This document shows positions 28,481 through 37,273 of a stretch of DNA of 64,000 nucleotides, piece after piece. The notes beneath the pieces are model-generated. The model ran no database searches. It saw nothing but the letters and a program-made list of their open reading frames with translations, and had not been told where the DNA came from. Source of the stretch: Shewanella gaetbuli (GTDB lineage Bacteria > Pseudomonadota > Gammaproteobacteria > Enterobacterales > Shewanellaceae); NCBI RefSeq assembly GCF_023284065.1, contig NZ_JAKIKP010000014.1, forward strand, positions 1 to 64,000, given 5' to 3'. Both the position numbers and the translations under genes were made by a program. Position 1 is the stretch's first letter; the number at the start of each line of letters is the position of its first letter.

Positions 28481-28987
28481 TTATTTCATTCCACCGCACT
28501 TGCCTTCACCACATTTACCTTCTTTGGCTTTGTCAGCTGCTTTTTTCATATCACCGCCACACTTGCCTTCACCACACTTGCCTTCTTTGGCTTTGTGAGC
28601 CGCTTTTTTCATATCGCCGCCACACTTACCTTCACCACATTTGCCCTCTTTGGCTTTGTGAGCCGCTTTCTTCATGTCGCCGCCACACTTACCTTCACCA
28701 CACTTGCCTTCTTTGGCTTTGTGAGCCGCTTTCTTCATGTCGCCGCCACACTTACCTTCACCACACTTACCTTCACCACATTTGCCTTCTTTGGCTTTAT
28801 CAGCAGCTTTCTTCATATCGCCGCCACACTTGCCTTCACCACACTTACCTTCACCACCATCAAGTTGATAGCCTTGAGTTAATTGTTCAAATCCAAATGG
28901 GTTGGCTTGTGCTTCTGTAACAACGCCAGCACTCATCACTACGGCACCTAAAGCAACTGCAACAGTAGTTTGTTTAATCGAGTTCAT
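28481..28987 (-). CDS. EGKCG-repeat RiPP precursor (bufferin/HvfA-like, copper-binding)
   Basis: A 168-residue exported, Cys-rich precursor. A signal peptide (VAVALGAVVMSAGVVTEAQA) is cleaved near residue 28, followed by the leader NPFGFEQLTQGYQLDGG. Residues 46-168 are six blocks containing 13 copies of EGKCG, all 13 cysteines, separated by GDMKKAA(D/H)KAK spacers; the repeat period is 21 residues or 63 bases. In HvfA and bufferins, EGKCG cysteines are modified by the MNIO and the product binds copper. The usual precursors I know carry far fewer motifs. AAGGAAAGA precedes the ATG. It is first in the unit with DUF692 and DUF2063. No DoxX-type gene is adjacent. Confidence 0.9.
   Translation of the reverse strand: MNSIKQTTVAVALGAVVMSAGVVTEAQANPFGFEQLTQGYQLDGGEGKCGEGKCGGDMKKAADKAKEGKCGEGKCGEGKCGGDMKKAAHKAKEGKCGEGKCGGDMKKAAHKAKEGKCGEGKCGGDMKKAAHKAKEGKCGEGKCGGDMKKAADKAKEGKCGEGKCGGMK
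28484..28852 (-). repeat. 63-base in-frame tandem repeat inside the precursor gene
   Basis: The coding DNA repeats every 63 bases with only scattered, mostly silent differences (for example the Lys and Met codons around the spacer). One block carries an extra 15-base EGKCG unit. The near-identity suggests recent unequal crossover or slippage, so copy number may vary between strains. Confidence 0.9.
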
Positions 28988-29014
28988 AATATCTTTCCTT
29001 TTAAATTATTTTTG

Positions 29015-29033
29015 AATGATGACCAACATCATT
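29015..29033 (-). promoter_or_regulatory. inverted repeat in the precursor leader
   Basis: AATGATG-ACCAA-CATCATT, 7-base arms and 5-base spacer, about 28 bases upstream of the precursor ATG. It may be a repressor operator or an mRNA hairpin. No known operator consensus was recognised. Confidence 0.4.
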
Positions 29034-29280
29034 GCTGGCTTGCATTAATAGACCTACCAAGTTAACAAATAATTTCTAAAAAATTCAAATTATTTTAAAT
29101 AGATCCTTTATTTTCTAAAAAATACGCGCTAGGGAGTCATTTACAACTCAATAAGCATAGATTATAAATCTTTGTTTTCAAGGGCTTTAAATTCACAAAC
29201 TCATATCATTAAAACTAACACTGGCATAAGCAGAATATCAGGTTAAAATAGCGCCCTTTTATTGATAATGAGAAATAGCT

Positions 29281-30225
29281 GTGCGACTGATATTAGCGCC
29301 GATGGAAGGTGTTGTTGATGATTTGATGCGAGATATTTTGTCTACCATCAACCCTTTTGATCTTGTAGTAACTGAATTTGTTCGCGTGGTAAACCAGTTA
29401 TTACCTGAAAAAGTCTACTATAAATTATGTCCCGAACTTCACAATCATGGGTTAACGCCCAATGGTACACCTGTCCGTGTACAGCTTTTAGGCCAAGAAC
29501 CCAATTGGATGGCAGAAAATGCTTATAGAGCAGTCGCTTTAGGATCATGTGGCGTTGATGCTAATTTTGGTTGCCCTGCCAAAATCGTTAATAAAAGTAA
29601 AGGTGGCGCTGTTTTACTGCAATACCCAGACAATATTCATAATATAGTCAAAGCCATGCGAGAAGCAGTGCCAGCTGAACAACCGGTCACCGCAAAAATT
29701 CGTCTAGGCTACGAAGATAAGTCGTTATTTATGGAAAATGCTTTAGCTATCTATGAAGCAGGTGCGACAGAAATTGCCATACATGCACGTAGTAAAGTGG
29801 ATGGCTATAAGCCCCCCGCCTATTGGGAATATATTACTGAAGTCAAAAAGCGTCTACCCATTCCGGTTATCGCCAATGGTGAAATCTGGAGTGAAGCTGA
29901 TGCTAAACGGTGTATGGAAGTTACTGGTTGTGACGATATCATGATAGGTAGAGGTGCCATTTCATTGCCCAACTTAGGGGCTTGCATCAAAAATAGTAGT
30001 CACGCCTATACTTGGGAACAAACTTTAGCCTTATTACTCAGTTATACTGACAAACAGCTAAATGGCCGTAAAGCCGACTATATTCCAGCACGGATCAAAC
30101 AATGGTTTACTTATTTGAATCGCCAATACCCTGAGGCTGATACATTATTCAGAGAGTTACGGGTTTTTAAAACAACTGAAGAAATCATCACCGTTTTACA
30201 ACAAGCACAACAAAAGTTGCCTTAA
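29281..30225 (+). CDS. dusC: tRNA-dihydrouridine(16) synthase
   Basis: A 314-residue FMN enzyme reducing uridine 16 in tRNA. It starts MRLILAPMEGVVDDLMRDIL, the DusC version of the FMN-binding N-terminus, followed by FVRVVNQLLPEKVYYKLCPEL. The catalytic Cys is in FGCPAKIVNKSKGGAVLL (about 98). FMN phosphate binding uses PVIANGEIW and DDIMIGRGA. The C-terminal recruitment domain contains ARIKQWFTYLNRQYPEA. DusC normally reads NCGCPS; here the first Cys is Phe, but the catalytic one is kept. The start is GTG and it is monocistronic, divergent from the RiPP genes. Confidence 0.95.
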   Translation: MRLILAPMEGVVDDLMRDILSTINPFDLVVTEFVRVVNQLLPEKVYYKLCPELHNHGLTPNGTPVRVQLLGQEPNWMAENAYRAVALGSCGVDANFGCPAKIVNKSKGGAVLLQYPDNIHNIVKAMREAVPAEQPVTAKIRLGYEDKSLFMENALAIYEAGATEIAIHARSKVDGYKPPAYWEYITEVKKRLPIPVIANGEIWSEADAKRCMEVTGCDDIMIGRGAISLPNLGACIKNSSHAYTWEQTLALLLSYTDKQLNGRKADYIPARIKQWFTYLNRQYPEADTLFRELRVFKTTEEIITVLQQAQQKLP

Positions 30226-30268
30226 CACTTGCCCCTATCAATCCATTTTAACAAAGTCACGGCTTAAG

Positions 30269-30298
30269 CCAGTAGATTAATAATTATTAATCTACTGG
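30269..30298. repeat. 30-base perfect palindrome downstream of dusC
   Basis: CCAGTAGATTAATAA is followed immediately by its exact complement, giving 15-base arms with no spacer. Outer bases GGCTTAAG and TTAGCC extend pairing imperfectly. It has no T-run, so it is a poor intrinsic terminator. It could form a cruciform or a long mRNA hairpin between dusC and the DksA-like gene, or bind a dimeric protein. Confidence 0.75.
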
Positions 30299-30408
30299 TT
30301 AGCCATATTGGGTAATTTCTTACTCAGAATTGATCTTTATCATAACGACTTTCATACAAACTCGTAGAATTAAATCCTATACAGATATTCATTTATCAAG
30401 GATATACG

Positions 30409-30777
30409 GTGGTAGATCAGCATATAAATTTACAATTGGCACATATCGGCATGCAATTACGTTCTGAAATCGCCATACTGTTAACTCAACAGAATATGCC
30501 CCTCAATGATGTTGACCAACTGAACGGCCAAGATTTATCGACATTGATAGATTTTTTAAGCCTGCATAAGTTAACAGACGAACCTGTTTTTGAACGATTA
30601 ATGCGTTTAGATGCCGCTATTTGCCAACTAGAGTTAGGGCTGTATGGGTTATGTTCTGACTGTGAGTCAGAAATAGAGCAAAGTCGATTACAATCCGACC
30701 CTACAGAACAACGTTGTGAAGATTGTGCTAAGCGTCACAGCCAAGAACATCGCCAAGAGTTAAGACTGAATTACTAA
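30409..30777 (+). CDS. DksA/TraR-type zinc-finger protein
   Basis: A 122-residue protein with an N-terminal helical region (about 1-75) and a C-terminal C4 zinc finger, CSDCESEIEQSRLQSDP then CEDCAKRH (about 82-107). DksA-type proteins insert a coiled coil into the RNA polymerase secondary channel. The acidic coiled-coil tip typical of DksA (DxxDxA) is not obvious; DEPVFERLMRLDAAICQLE may be the equivalent. The start is GTG with AAGGAT upstream. It is a short DksA-like paralogue, not DksA itself; direct RNA polymerase action is inferred. Confidence 0.85.
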   Translation: MVDQHINLQLAHIGMQLRSEIAILLTQQNMPLNDVDQLNGQDLSTLIDFLSLHKLTDEPVFERLMRLDAAICQLELGLYGLCSDCESEIEQSRLQSDPTEQRCEDCAKRHSQEHRQELRLNY

Positions 30778-30823
30778 CAAGTTATGGTGCTAATAAATTA
30801 GGGGATAACATGTTCTTATCCAT

Positions 30824-30851
30824 AAAAAAACCTCCGCAAGCGGAGGTTTTT
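30824..30851. terminator. bidirectional terminator between convergent genes
   Basis: AAAAAAACCTCCG-CAAG-CGGAGGTTTTT: an 11-12 base-pair stem with a 4-base loop. The A-run and T-run serve both the DksA-like gene (+) and the TonB receptor gene (-). Confidence 0.93.
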
Positions 30852-30877
30852 GAGTCTCTAGGGAGTAGAGTTTTATA

Positions 30878-33538
30878 TTAGAACTTTTGATTTAGACGTA
30901 GGTAAACAGTTCTACCTAATACGTCATAAAGGTTAGTGTTGATGTCACGATAATCAGCATAATCATAGAATGTAGGTGCTGTTTCATCTAACACATTATT
31001 CACACCAATTGTTACCGAACCATTGTAAGCATGTTGGTAAGCAAACTGGATGTTATGCTTGAAGTATGCATCGTAATCTTGATATCCATCAAAACCAGTT
31101 AGGTCACGATAGTACTGAGCTGATTGGCTACCGATATAAACGGTTGTCCAAGCTGCAGAATAATCATCGTAGCTCCAGCTTAGTGCTAAGTTACCACGTA
31201 AATCTGGAGTATCTTGAAGACCAGCATAGTCAACCATTTCAGCGTCAGCACTTGACTGCTCTTTAAAGTCTAAGATGTGGCTGATGTCTGCTTTGATGTT
31301 AAAATCACCTACAGATGTCTCAAAGTTATAAGCTGTAACGAAGTCGATACCTGAAGTTTCAACAGTTGCGATGTTACGTACACCAGACTCGATGTATAAG
31401 ATTTTGCCTGTGGCAGGGTCACGAGTTACGAACTCAGAAGAACCGTCACGAATCTCATCACGTAAAATATCATCAATACTTACTGACTCAATCTTGTTGT
31501 CATAAGTAATTGAGTAATATGAAAGCTCAATGTTCCATGCGTCAGTTACGTTCCAAACACCACCAAATGTGAATGAATTACCTTCTTCAGCTTCTAACTG
31601 AGAGTTACCACCAAACCAAGTTTTATGTTGTTGGCTAGGGTCACAGTAAGTTGGGTCAACATTACCTGGAGTGTTACACCATAAATTATCTAAAGAATCT
31701 TCAAAGCTTAAAGATTGTGAAGAGAACATCTCGCCCATATTAGGTGCACGGAATGAATCACCATAACTAGCACGTAGCAATAACGAATCAATCGGTCTCC
31801 AGCTTAAGCCAAGCTTTGGAACTACCGCATCAAAAGTAGATGAGTTAACAACTACACCTTCTGGACCAGTTAAAGAACCTTCTTGCTCATAGCGCTCATA
31901 ACGAACAGCAGCAGAGATTTCAAAATCAGCAGGCAAACCTACTTGGAACTCTAAATAACCCGCAGTACGGTCACGTGTTGCGTCTACGTCATCACCACCT
32001 GAACCACCAGAAATGATGCCAGCAGCAGACTCTGGATCAGAAACTTGCTTAAAGTCAATCATTTCGTACTCTGCACCAGCAACCATAGCAACTGTTACAT
32101 TGTCACCGTCAAGTAAAAGTGTAGAAACTAAACCATCAACTTGTGTGCTGTTAAATTTACCTTGATAAACACCAGTGTGAGCAGCAGCAGAGTACAGCTG
32201 AGTCATCTGCTTGTTCCAATCATCAAATGACATGCCAGTAGTGTTGAAGATGTCATATTTCTCAGAATCTATTTCACGTTGAACAATGCTGTCATTGACT
32301 AAGTTGTAGTTGAATGAGTTAGTTGTAGAAGCTGAACTTTGAACATTAACTTCCCAATCCAAACCATTACCTACATCTGCATAACCAACTAAACCAGCTA
32401 AGATATCGAAGTTGTTTGTTTCTGTTAATGTGTCACGTTCACCGATTTGAACAGAACGCATATAAACAGTGATATCTTCTCCACCTGTTGCAGCATATGG
32501 GTTATACATGTTATCAGCAGACATTACAGGGAAGTTAGTTGATACAGGAGTACCTGCATAACGAGTGTTTGTTTCTGCTAAAGAAGCGGTTGCACGCCCA
32601 CGGAACTTAATATCATCAGTTATATCGTAGCTGAAGTTTGATAAGAAAGAGTTACGCTCTACATCACCAAATAACTTTGTTACTGCACCGTAGCTATATA
32701 GACAACGACCGTCGCTGATACCTACTGTATTTTCAACTTCGTCACATAATGCTGAATTATCAACCCAACCAGACTTTGAAGCACCATTTGGTACAGAACT
32801 AAATGTACTGTATGCACCGTAAGTAGGGTCGTCCATACGCCATACATCACGATCCATTACTGAATCTGCTTTGTAGTACTCATAAGTTAGCGTGATATTA
32901 CCTTTATCAGTGTTATAGCCTGTTGCTAGAGAAAAACGAGTAGCATCACCACCTTCAACTTCAGGCATTTCATGACTTAGGTCTAATTGAACACCATCAA
33001 ATTCTTTTTTAGTGATAATGTTAATAACACCAGCGACAGCATCCGAGCCATAAACAGCTGATGCACCATCACGTAAAATTTCAATACGCTCAACAATAGA
33101 CATTGGTATTGATGAAGTATCAGCTTCAGCGCCAGAACTAGAGCTAGTACCAGGCATACGACGACCATCTAATAACACTAATGTTGCAGAAGAACCTAAA
33201 CCACGTAAGTTAACGCTGCTAGTTGAACTTGCACCAGCACCATAACCAGATGTACCACGCCATGAACCGAAACTGTTAATTGCAGAGTTATTTAATACGT
33301 CTGCTACAGTTTTTTCACCGGTCATTGCAATAGCTGAGGCATCAATTACTGTAACTGGTGATACAGTTTCCATATCAACTTGTTTGATACGAGAACCCGT
33401 TACTTCTATACGCTCAACTTTTGCACCCTCTTCAGCCACCGCTGAAGCACTTATAAATCCAGTTGCCGCAACCGATGTGGCAGCAACAGCTAATAAACTT
33501 CTTCTCACAGCTTTAGCTGTCAATGTTACAGAACTCAT
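30878..33538 (-). CDS. TonB-dependent outer-membrane receptor 1
   Basis: An 886-residue receptor with a signal peptide (VRRSLLAVAATSVAATGFIS, cleavage near AVA/EE at 36). The plug domain starts VERIEVTGSRIKQVDMETVS (about 41-60) and includes LRGLGSSATLVLLDGRRMPG and IEILRDGASAVYGSDAVAGV. The C-terminal 22-strand barrel contains LLLRASYGDSFRAPNMGEMF and ends VYLRLNQKF with the usual terminal Phe. It imports an unknown large substrate using TonB energy; the plug style fits peptide or carbohydrate receptors of Alteromonadales. The leader GGGAGATT before ATG is shared with receptor 2, its paralogue downstream of ndk. Confidence 0.93.
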   Translation of the reverse strand: MSSVTLTAKAVRRSLLAVAATSVAATGFISASAVAEEGAKVERIEVTGSRIKQVDMETVSPVTVIDASAIAMTGEKTVADVLNNSAINSFGSWRGTSGYGAGASSTSSVNLRGLGSSATLVLLDGRRMPGTSSSSGAEADTSSIPMSIVERIEILRDGASAVYGSDAVAGVINIITKKEFDGVQLDLSHEMPEVEGGDATRFSLATGYNTDKGNITLTYEYYKADSVMDRDVWRMDDPTYGAYSTFSSVPNGASKSGWVDNSALCDEVENTVGISDGRCLYSYGAVTKLFGDVERNSFLSNFSYDITDDIKFRGRATASLAETNTRYAGTPVSTNFPVMSADNMYNPYAATGGEDITVYMRSVQIGERDTLTETNNFDILAGLVGYADVGNGLDWEVNVQSSASTTNSFNYNLVNDSIVQREIDSEKYDIFNTTGMSFDDWNKQMTQLYSAAAHTGVYQGKFNSTQVDGLVSTLLLDGDNVTVAMVAGAEYEMIDFKQVSDPESAAGIISGGSGGDDVDATRDRTAGYLEFQVGLPADFEISAAVRYERYEQEGSLTGPEGVVVNSSTFDAVVPKLGLSWRPIDSLLLRASYGDSFRAPNMGEMFSSQSLSFEDSLDNLWCNTPGNVDPTYCDPSQQHKTWFGGNSQLEAEEGNSFTFGGVWNVTDAWNIELSYYSITYDNKIESVSIDDILRDEIRDGSSEFVTRDPATGKILYIESGVRNIATVETSGIDFVTAYNFETSVGDFNIKADISHILDFKEQSSADAEMVDYAGLQDTPDLRGNLALSWSYDDYSAAWTTVYIGSQSAQYYRDLTGFDGYQDYDAYFKHNIQFAYQHAYNGSVTIGVNNVLDETAPTFYDYADYRDINTNLYDVLGRTVYLRLNQKF

Positions 33539-33997
33539 TTTTAATCTCCCTTTACGTTAAAAAAAGATAACGCAATGTTTTTTATTGTTTTAACAGTTAA
33601 TCGGACGTTAACTGCTTACCCCGATACTGTTAAGTTTCGGTAACAACCGCAATCAGCAAAACAACAAAACAACAACAGAAAAACATCTTGTAACAAGTGT
33701 GAAATTTAAGATTAGAAAAACTAAGCACAAAGCATTGATAACCACGTCACGCACAACAAAGCTGTAACAAGCTAACCCAAAAGAACGCGACGAAACTTAT
33801 TGATACAAGATTTAATTATCGGTTAAAGAGTCGCGCTTTTGCGCAACAACATAGGCAGTCAGGGAGGGGGTAAATGATGTAAGAAGGTATAACAAAATTG
33901 AAATGATGCTTAAGCTAGCTAACGAAGCGCATTAAGCTAGAATTAATACTCTATGTATGGAAAGCCAAATCAGTAAGTTGATGAGAAAAACAACATA
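33539..33997. other. leader and promoter region of receptor 1
   Basis: About 460 bases without a gene. It includes a short GCGC-TTTT-GCGC hairpin (33833-33844) and the long A-rich leader of receptor 1. No riboswitch class is recognised. Long leaders of this kind are common before regulated receptors, but no specific operator could be read. Confidence 0.45.
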
Positions 33998-34023
33998 AAA
34001 AAGCCCTAGCAAGTGCTAGGGCT
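33998..34023 (-). terminator. terminator of receptor 2
   Basis: Minus strand: AGCCCTAGCA-CT-TGCTAGGGCT followed by six T. It begins about 25 bases after the receptor 2 stop. Confidence 0.93.
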
Positions 34024-34047
34024 AATATTGTTACATAAGATTAGAAA

Positions 34048-36882
34048 CTAGATCTTATAATTGCCGCCTAAGAAGAATGCGCGACCCTGTGTGTCGTAAT
34101 AGCCAGCGCCATCATAAACATATGGGTTACGTGGTGGTGCTTTATCAAAGGCATTTTTAACACCAAATCTTAATGTAAAGTCATCAGTAAAGTCATAACG
34201 TCCAGTGAAGTCCCATACGGTATGTGATGGAATATCGTTGTAGTTATTGTTCTCTGGTAACCAATCATTACTTGCTACTGCTGAATGGCGGTAGTTAGAA
34301 CGAGCTTCTAAACTAAGATCTTGATAATCCCACCCTAAGCTAAACATTGCTTTCCAGCGTGGATCAGTATACTCACCGACATCAACTTGCAAGTCAGCTT
34401 CAAAACCCGTTGGGTTATATTCCCATTCCTCTAGGTAGGTCGCAATTAAGTGAACGTTAAAGTTACCTATACTTGCAGTCTCTAAAGTGTAGTTACCTTC
34501 TATATCAACCCCTTTAACATTAAATGAGGCCGAGTTAACTGGTTTTTGAACAAAATCAATGATATCGCCAGTGGTGTTATCACGAGTAAACAAATCACAA
34601 TAAATATTGTCTAAAGACTCTGAGTCATAACAATACTTAACGGCTGTTCCAACAGTGATATAATTGATCGCATCTGAAATATCAAAAGCCCAATAATCAA
34701 CGGTAAATGATAAGTTATCAACATAACTAGGGCTATAAACAAAGCCAACAGTATAATCATCTGATACTTCAGCCGTTAAATCTTCATTACCGGCATTAAA
34801 ACCAGGATGATTACTTAAATACCAAGAATCACTTGGGTTCCAACCGTTGCCAAGACCTACTGCTTCACAGTTCTTTTTACGGTTGCCATCTGAACCTAAC
34901 TCGATGTTTATTTTGTCACACACGTCGGTGAAACTTGAAAAAGTTTGACCTGGAGGAGAGAAAAGCTCACCAATATTAGGTGCTCTTACTGATTTAGAAC
35001 GCGTTGCACGAATTCTTAAATCTTCAATTGGCGACCAATTTAAACCTAGCTTCCAAGCATCATCTTGCCCTGCTGTGCTGTAATCCATCCAGCGGTATGC
35101 TAAATCTAAGCTCAAATCATGCGCTAAAATAACATCTTGCAATAATGGCACACTAAATTCAGCGGCTAATTCTACAACATCATATTCACCAGACATAGGT
35201 GAAGCTAAATTACCAAAAATAGTGCCATCAATTAACGCTTGATCTGGGTCAGTTGAAGACTCTTCTTTGCGGTAATCAGCTGAGAACGCAGCTGAAATAA
35301 AACCTGCTGGTAACTCTAAAAAGCTACCATTAATTACTAAACCAGCACTCGTTTGAACTGTTTCAGCTGTTTGACCTGCTTCAGTTGACACCCAATCAAT
35401 AGACTCTTGACTCGCTTGGCCTATCCCTAATAAATTTAAAGGAACACAACCTGCAGCGCGAGCCTCTTCATCGCGACATACAATATTACCATTACCATCA
35501 AATACAGCATCTTTTGCTTGCTCATAACGATCTGCCCAAATCTCACCACCCCAAAGAGTTGTTTCATTCAGCTGACCACGTTGTGCATGGAAAGAGTAAT
35601 CCCAGTAATCATTAATCGTTCCTTCAACACCAAGTAAGAAGCGGAATGTTTCACGGTCTTGGTTGTAAGTACGATTACCAAACTCGGTATCCATTCTGTA
35701 CAGATTGAATCCACCCATGCCTGTATCTGCTAGTAACTGTTTAGTCTCATCAGATAGGAATGCGTTATCAGCATAAACAGGGTTATAAGTATGGAATACA
35801 GGAGAGCTTTCACCATTCGACTGGTAATCTACATAGGTGATTTCTGTAAATATCTTATGATCATCATTAATTTGATAATCTGTATTTAATGAAAATACCA
35901 TGCGGTCTAGAGGAGTACGAATTAAACCATAATTAACAGGATCATATCCCTCACAGCTAGGGCCACAATAATTACCATTATTACCAGGTCCTTCAATTAA
36001 ACCCTCACCATAATCAAATAACTTCATATTGCCATTAGCATCAAAAGTATATTGATTACCGTCTGCGGCAAAGAAAGTACCAGCTTCATTAATCCAAGAT
36101 AATGGCTTGCGACCTTCATATTGAATTCTTGCAGGCCCATCTGGATCTGGGTTATAAATTGAACCTACTGGATTATTTAAAAAGTCACGTTCAGAAGCTC
36201 TAAGCTCTTTCTGTTGCGCAAAAGTCGCGTTAAATATAGTAGTTAACTTATCGTTTAAGAAATCACCGCCCGCAGTGATAGAAAATTGTGACTCTTCACC
36301 ACCACCTTGTTCAGGCAATGTATAGCTCGCATCTAATTCAACGCCATCAGTGTGTTTACGTGTAATAATATTAACTACACCAGCAATAGCATCTGATCCA
36401 TAAACGGCCGAAGCACCACCAGTAATCACTTCAATGCGTTCAACCATTGCTGAAGGAATGGTATTTAAATCAACCGCTGAAGCACCATTTGAACCTGCTA
36501 CAAATCTACGGCCATTTACCAAAACCAAAGTTCTATCTGAACCTAAACCACGAAGGTTGGTTTGGTTCAAACCGTTGGCAAAAATAAAGTTATTTGACGT
36601 CTCTGGAGAAATACCAACAGTTGAAGAAGGAATTTTATTTAAAATATCAGCAACGTTGGTGATTCCCATCTCAGCCATATCACTACCTGATATCACTGTA
36701 ACTGGAGTTGGCGCTAAATCACCAATACGTTTAATTTTTGAACCTGTAACTTCTATACGTTCAACAACTTGATCGCCTTGTATTTCTTCTGCTACAGATA
36801 TATTTGAAAATGCTACGCTAGTTACTGCAAAAGCAAGTAAGCTTTTACGAACTGCTTTAGCCGTTAATGATACAGAGCTCAT
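34048..36882 (-). CDS. TonB-dependent outer-membrane receptor 2
   Basis: A 944-residue paralogue of receptor 1. The signal peptide VRKSLLAFAVTSVAFSNISVA is nearly the same as in receptor 1. The plug carries VERIEVTGSKIKRIGDLAPT, LRGLGSDRTLVLVNGRRFVA and VITGGASAVYGSDAIAGVVN. The barrel includes LRIRATRSKSVRAPNIGELF and ends GRAFFLGGNYKI. I chose the ATG at 36882, after GGGAGATTCAAG, over an upstream in-frame start because it gives the same N-terminus as receptor 1. Length and the NG(R)RF plug motif fit the receptors of the Oar/peptide or glycan type. Substrate unknown. It is transcribed alone. Confidence 0.93.
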   Translation of the reverse strand: MSSVSLTAKAVRKSLLAFAVTSVAFSNISVAEEIQGDQVVERIEVTGSKIKRIGDLAPTPVTVISGSDMAEMGITNVADILNKIPSSTVGISPETSNNFIFANGLNQTNLRGLGSDRTLVLVNGRRFVAGSNGASAVDLNTIPSAMVERIEVITGGASAVYGSDAIAGVVNIITRKHTDGVELDASYTLPEQGGGEESQFSITAGGDFLNDKLTTIFNATFAQQKELRASERDFLNNPVGSIYNPDPDGPARIQYEGRKPLSWINEAGTFFAADGNQYTFDANGNMKLFDYGEGLIEGPGNNGNYCGPSCEGYDPVNYGLIRTPLDRMVFSLNTDYQINDDHKIFTEITYVDYQSNGESSPVFHTYNPVYADNAFLSDETKQLLADTGMGGFNLYRMDTEFGNRTYNQDRETFRFLLGVEGTINDYWDYSFHAQRGQLNETTLWGGEIWADRYEQAKDAVFDGNGNIVCRDEEARAAGCVPLNLLGIGQASQESIDWVSTEAGQTAETVQTSAGLVINGSFLELPAGFISAAFSADYRKEESSTDPDQALIDGTIFGNLASPMSGEYDVVELAAEFSVPLLQDVILAHDLSLDLAYRWMDYSTAGQDDAWKLGLNWSPIEDLRIRATRSKSVRAPNIGELFSPPGQTFSSFTDVCDKINIELGSDGNRKKNCEAVGLGNGWNPSDSWYLSNHPGFNAGNEDLTAEVSDDYTVGFVYSPSYVDNLSFTVDYWAFDISDAINYITVGTAVKYCYDSESLDNIYCDLFTRDNTTGDIIDFVQKPVNSASFNVKGVDIEGNYTLETASIGNFNVHLIATYLEEWEYNPTGFEADLQVDVGEYTDPRWKAMFSLGWDYQDLSLEARSNYRHSAVASNDWLPENNNYNDIPSHTVWDFTGRYDFTDDFTLRFGVKNAFDKAPPRNPYVYDGAGYYDTQGRAFFLGGNYKI

Positions 36883-37231
36883 CTTGAATCTCCCTATTTT
36901 GTTATTAACACCAGCCAATTGATCGGTAGTGTTTATTTTTAGTTAACACGGTGTTACGTGCTTGTTTTGATAATGTGTGCACACAGAAAAAAAAACAATA
37001 AGAGCTAAAACAAAAAGCAAAAACGAATACAAAGTGTTACACCTAGGTGGGTAATATAAATAAATTCAGCGCTATGACTGAGGCTGATAAGGGAGCAAGC
37101 TTGTTTAGAGGTTATATGACGAGAACATAGTGGTGATACAAATTGCAAAAAAAGGTTAACCAAAGGTTAACCCCAGACTTTGTTAAGTCCATGTTACTTA
37201 TTTAGTAAAATATTTATTATTTATAGCCAAC
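36883..37231. other. leader and promoter region of receptor 2
   Basis: About 350 bases without a gene. It contains a near palindrome AACACGGTGTT about 65 bases upstream of the receptor ATG, and a tandem direct repeat of AAAGGTTAACC at 37151-37161 and 37162-37172, each holding the palindrome GGTTAACC. Either could be a regulator site; no consensus is recognised. Confidence 0.45.
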
Positions 37232-37255
37232 AAAAAAGGCGCCGAAGCGCCTTTT
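37232..37255 (-). terminator. ndk terminator
   Basis: Minus strand: AAAAGGCGC-TTCG-GCGCCTTTTTT, a perfect stem with a stable TTCG tetraloop, 19 bases after the ndk stop. Confidence 0.95.
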
Positions 37256-37273
37256 ACAATATTTATCTTAATA

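Noticed and set aside
28595..28882. A plus-strand reading frame opposite the EGKCG gene
   Set aside because: It arises from the reverse of the 63-base repeat, has no ribosome site, and the minus-strand frame has a signal peptide and family context.
29125..29152. ECF-sigma promoter before the RiPP precursor
   Set aside because: On the minus strand GTAAA and CGTATT are present, but the spacing is only 13 bases, shorter than usual for ECF promoters.
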